Assembly: GCA_016875155.1 (NCBI GenBank)
Contig: VGSD01000129.1
Location: 1-7,639 of the forward strand
Reading direction: 5' to 3'
Origin: Deltaproteobacteria bacterium
GTDB lineage: Bacteria > Desulfobacterota > BSN033 > UBA1163
DNA: 7,639 nucleotides
Shown: positions 6,326 to 7,639 of the stretch, one piece after another
Numbering within the stretch: the stretch's first letter is position 1
Layout of the letters: each line of letters opens with the position of its first letter
Program-made: the position numbers and the translations under genes
The notes under the pieces: generated by a model
Seen by the model: the letters and a program-made list of their open reading frames with translations, nothing else
What the model was told of the DNA's origin: nothing
Databases searched by the model: none

Positions 6326-7192
6326 ATGGTACGTCCGTTGCGCATATTGTTCCCAGGTGCTGTCTATCACGTCACGAGCAGAGGAAACGAAAGAAAAGAA
6401 ATTTTCAGAGGCGATCAGGACCGGAAAGTCTTCTTGGATACCCTTAGCGATGTTACTCTACGGTACAATTGGCTCTGCCACGCCTACTGTCTGATGGAAA
6501 ATCATTACCATCTGCTCATTGATACACCCGATGGTAATCTTTCGATTGGGATGCGGCAGTTAAACGGTAATTATACACAAAGGTTCAATAAGCGTTATAA
6601 TAGGACAGGACATCTTTATCAGGGGAGATTCAAAGCGGTTCTGGTGCAGAAGGATAGCCATCTTCTTGAGGCGTGTCGATATGTGGTACTCAATCCAGTT
6701 CGAGCAAGGATGGTGCAGAGGCCTGAAGAATGGGTCTGGAGTAGTTACGGGGCGACAGCCGGACACACAAGACCCCACCCATGTCTTGTGACAGATTGGG
6801 TATTGAGCCAGTTTGATTCTAGAAAGAAAGTCGCAGAGATTAGCTACAGAAGATTTGTCAGGGATGGAATTGAGGCTGAATCGATTTGGAACAGTTTGAG
6901 GGAGGAGAATGTTTTGGGAGAAACGGATTTCGTAGAAAGTCTTGGTGACTATGTGAAAGGAAAGAAACAGATTCCGGAAACAGCGAAGAGTCAGCGATTC
7001 ATGAACAAGCCTCCGCTAGGAGATATATTTAAGCCAGAGGTAGTTGGAGACAGACGAAAAAGAGACAAAAAAATTGGGGTGGCAGTTTTGGAGCATGGAT
7101 ACACTCAGAGGGAAGTGGCGGACTATCTTGGGATGCATTTTACTTCCGTCAGCAGAATTTTAAGAACAAAAGGAAAGATGCCAACAAAATAG
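6326..7192 (+). CDS. REP-associated tyrosine transposase (Y1 family, IS200-like) with C-terminal HTH
   Basis: This 288-residue protein starts MVRPLRILFPGAVYHVTSRGN, the family's standard opening. The metal-binding HUH-type motif is H60-Y-H62 in LMENHYHLL. The likely nucleophile is Y119 in CRYVVLNPVRARM, after the conserved TGHLYQGRFKA. The enzyme would cut and rejoin single-stranded DNA through a 5' phosphotyrosine. After the catalytic core there is a linker (about 150-245) and a helix-turn-helix at about 255-280 (HGYTQREVADYLGMHFTSVSRIL), seen in the longer RAYT subgroup and probably used for DNA binding. GAGGTGAT (6307-6314) is the ribosome-binding site, 11 nt upstream. The gene is complete with all motifs, so it may be active. 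It sits in the same orientation between pcm and tsaD, and no second transposon gene accompanies it. Confidence 0.9.
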   Translation: MVRPLRILFPGAVYHVTSRGNERKEIFRGDQDRKVFLDTLSDVTLRYNWLCHAYCLMENHYHLLIDTPDGNLSIGMRQLNGNYTQRFNKRYNRTGHLYQGRFKAVLVQKDSHLLEACRYVVLNPVRARMVQRPEEWVWSSYGATAGHTRPHPCLVTDWVLSQFDSRKKVAEISYRRFVRDGIEAESIWNSLREENVLGETDFVESLGDYVKGKKQIPETAKSQRFMNKPPLGDIFKPEVVGDRRKRDKKIGVAVLEHGYTQREVADYLGMHFTSVSRILRTKGKMPTK

Positions 7193-7203
7193 ACCTGACC
7201 CCA
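7183..7203 (-). repeat. Right 21-bp inverted repeat of the transposase unit
   Basis: Exact reverse complement of 6271-6291. It includes the last codons and the TAG stop (7190-7192) of the transposase gene, so the coding end and the element end are fused. Its final bases also form the start of the 13-bp tandem duplication. Confidence 0.85.
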
Positions 7204-7221
7204 GAATTTGACCCCAGAATT
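7196..7221 (+). repeat. Two tandem copies of TGACCCCAGAATT
   Basis: Exact 13-bp units occupy 7196-7208 and 7209-7221. The first overlaps the end of the right inverted repeat (7196-7203). The second ends 7 nt before the tsaD start codon. It may be a duplicated element end or a trace of repeated insertion; no matching copy lies at the left edge. Confidence 0.75.
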
Positions 7222-7228
7222 GGAATTT

Positions 7229-7639
7229 ATGCGGATATTAGCCATAGAGACGTCATGTGATGATACAGGGGCTGCGATCCTTCTGAATGGAAGGAAGATC
7301 CTCTCGAATGTGGTCTCATCGCAAGTCTCTGTCCATCAGAAATACGGGGGGGTGGTCCCCGAACTGGCTTCGAGAAAACATATTGAAATGATCGTTCCCA
7401 TCGTGACCGAGGCTTTAGAAAGGGCAGGACTCACGCTGGAAGAGATCGATGGCATTGCAGTCACTCAGGGTCCAGGGTTGGTCGGGTCTCTCCTCGTGGG
7501 TCTCTCTTTTGCAAAATCACTGGCTTTTGCTACAGACATACCTTTCGTTGGAGTGAATCATATTGAAGCCCACCTGTCAGCCATTTTTCTTGAGGAGAAA
7601 CCTCCCAGATTCCCCTTTATCGGGCTGGTGGTTTCAGGG
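7229..7639 (+). CDS. tsaD: tRNA N6-adenosine threonylcarbamoyltransferase TsaD, N-terminal part
   Basis: Open reading frame of 137 codons that runs off the window end; a full TsaD is roughly 330-350 residues. TsaD, with TsaB and TsaE, transfers threonylcarbamoyl to A37 of ANN-decoding tRNAs to make t6A. The opening [18 protein letters not shown] is the ASKHA-fold phosphate-binding strand-turn. [24 protein letters not shown] is diagnostic of the Kae1/TsaD family. The metal-binding histidines are H111 and H115 in NHIEAH. The start is fixed by the conserved MRILAIETS; only a weak GGA precedes it, directly after the 13-bp tandem repeat. The transposase unit immediately upstream may have replaced the original promoter or ribosome-binding site. 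Confidence 0.97.
   Translation, partial: MRILAIETSCDDTGAAILLNGRKILSNVVSSQVSVHQKYGGVVPELASRKHIEMIVPIVTEALERAGLTLEEIDGIAVTQGPGLVGSLLVGLSFAKSLAFATDIPFVGVNHIEAHLSAIFLEEKPPRFPFIGLVVSG

Larger units (their letters stand above)
6271..7203 (+). mobile_element. REP/IS200-type transposase unit bounded by 21-bp inverted repeats
   Basis: The unit is about 933 bp and holds one gene, a Y1 tyrosine transposase. Its edges are a perfect 21-bp inverted repeat: left 6271-6291, beginning TGGGGTCAGGTC; right 7183-7203, ending GACCTGACCCCA. The base just outside each arm does not pair. The right arm overlaps the last codons and the stop of the transposase. IS200/IS605 and RAYT elements normally have internal hairpins rather than terminal inverted repeats, so the arms may instead be REP-like recognition sequences. 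Whether the unit still moves cannot be told from one copy. Confidence 0.65.

Noticed and set aside
7219..7229. ATTGGAATTTA shared with the mutS-pcm repeat (5377-5387)
   Set aside because: An 11-nt AT-rich match is too weak to claim that the transposase unit inserted into a copy of that repeat.

Overview
This window looks like bacterial chromosome from an uncultivated-type lineage. It has conserved housekeeping genes (mutS, pcm, tsaD) with moderate G+C, long AT-rich degenerate repeats between genes, and a REP-associated-type tyrosine transposase flanked by GGGGTCAGGTC inverted repeats. I have seen that combination in Desulfobacterota (former Deltaproteobacteria), Nitrospirota and related environmental genomes. 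The assignment is an inference from protein flavour and repeat style and is weak.

Layout. (1) 1-1940 holds a visibly AT-richer two-gene cassette on the + strand. It encodes an ABC/OLD-like AAA ATPase (143-1456) and, four bases after its stop codon, a PIN-fold ribonuclease-like protein (1461-1940). A good sigma70-type promoter sits upstream (45-73). (2) 2088-2557, on the - strand, is a type II toxin-antitoxin operon: a small antitoxin overlapping a RelE/ParE-superfamily toxin by 13 nt. It is read away from mutS. (3) 2675-5281 is a complete mutS with every expected motif, an apparently leaderless start, and a C-terminal beta-clamp peptide. (4) 5282-5506 is an AT-rich intergenic repeat with inverted symmetry. 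(5) 5507-6154 is pcm, an L-isoaspartyl protein methyltransferase. (6) 6155-7221 holds a heptanucleotide tandem array, an AT hairpin, and then a transposase unit (6271-7203) bounded by perfect 21-bp inverted repeats. A 13-bp tandem duplication lies at its right edge. (7) 7229 to the window end is the first 137 codons of tsaD, the tRNA t6A-modification ATPase-fold subunit.

Reading. mutS, pcm and tsaD are maintenance genes (mismatch repair, protein repair, tRNA modification) in one orientation, with accessory DNA placed around and between them. The most interesting item is the ATPase-PIN pair. Its architecture (an ATP-driven sensor-like protein tightly coupled to a putative RNase) resembles known two-gene anti-phage systems such as PARIS or Septu, but with a PIN effector. 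Its location next to a toxin-antitoxin module fits a small defence island. The defence role is inference; only the domain motifs and gene coupling are seen directly.
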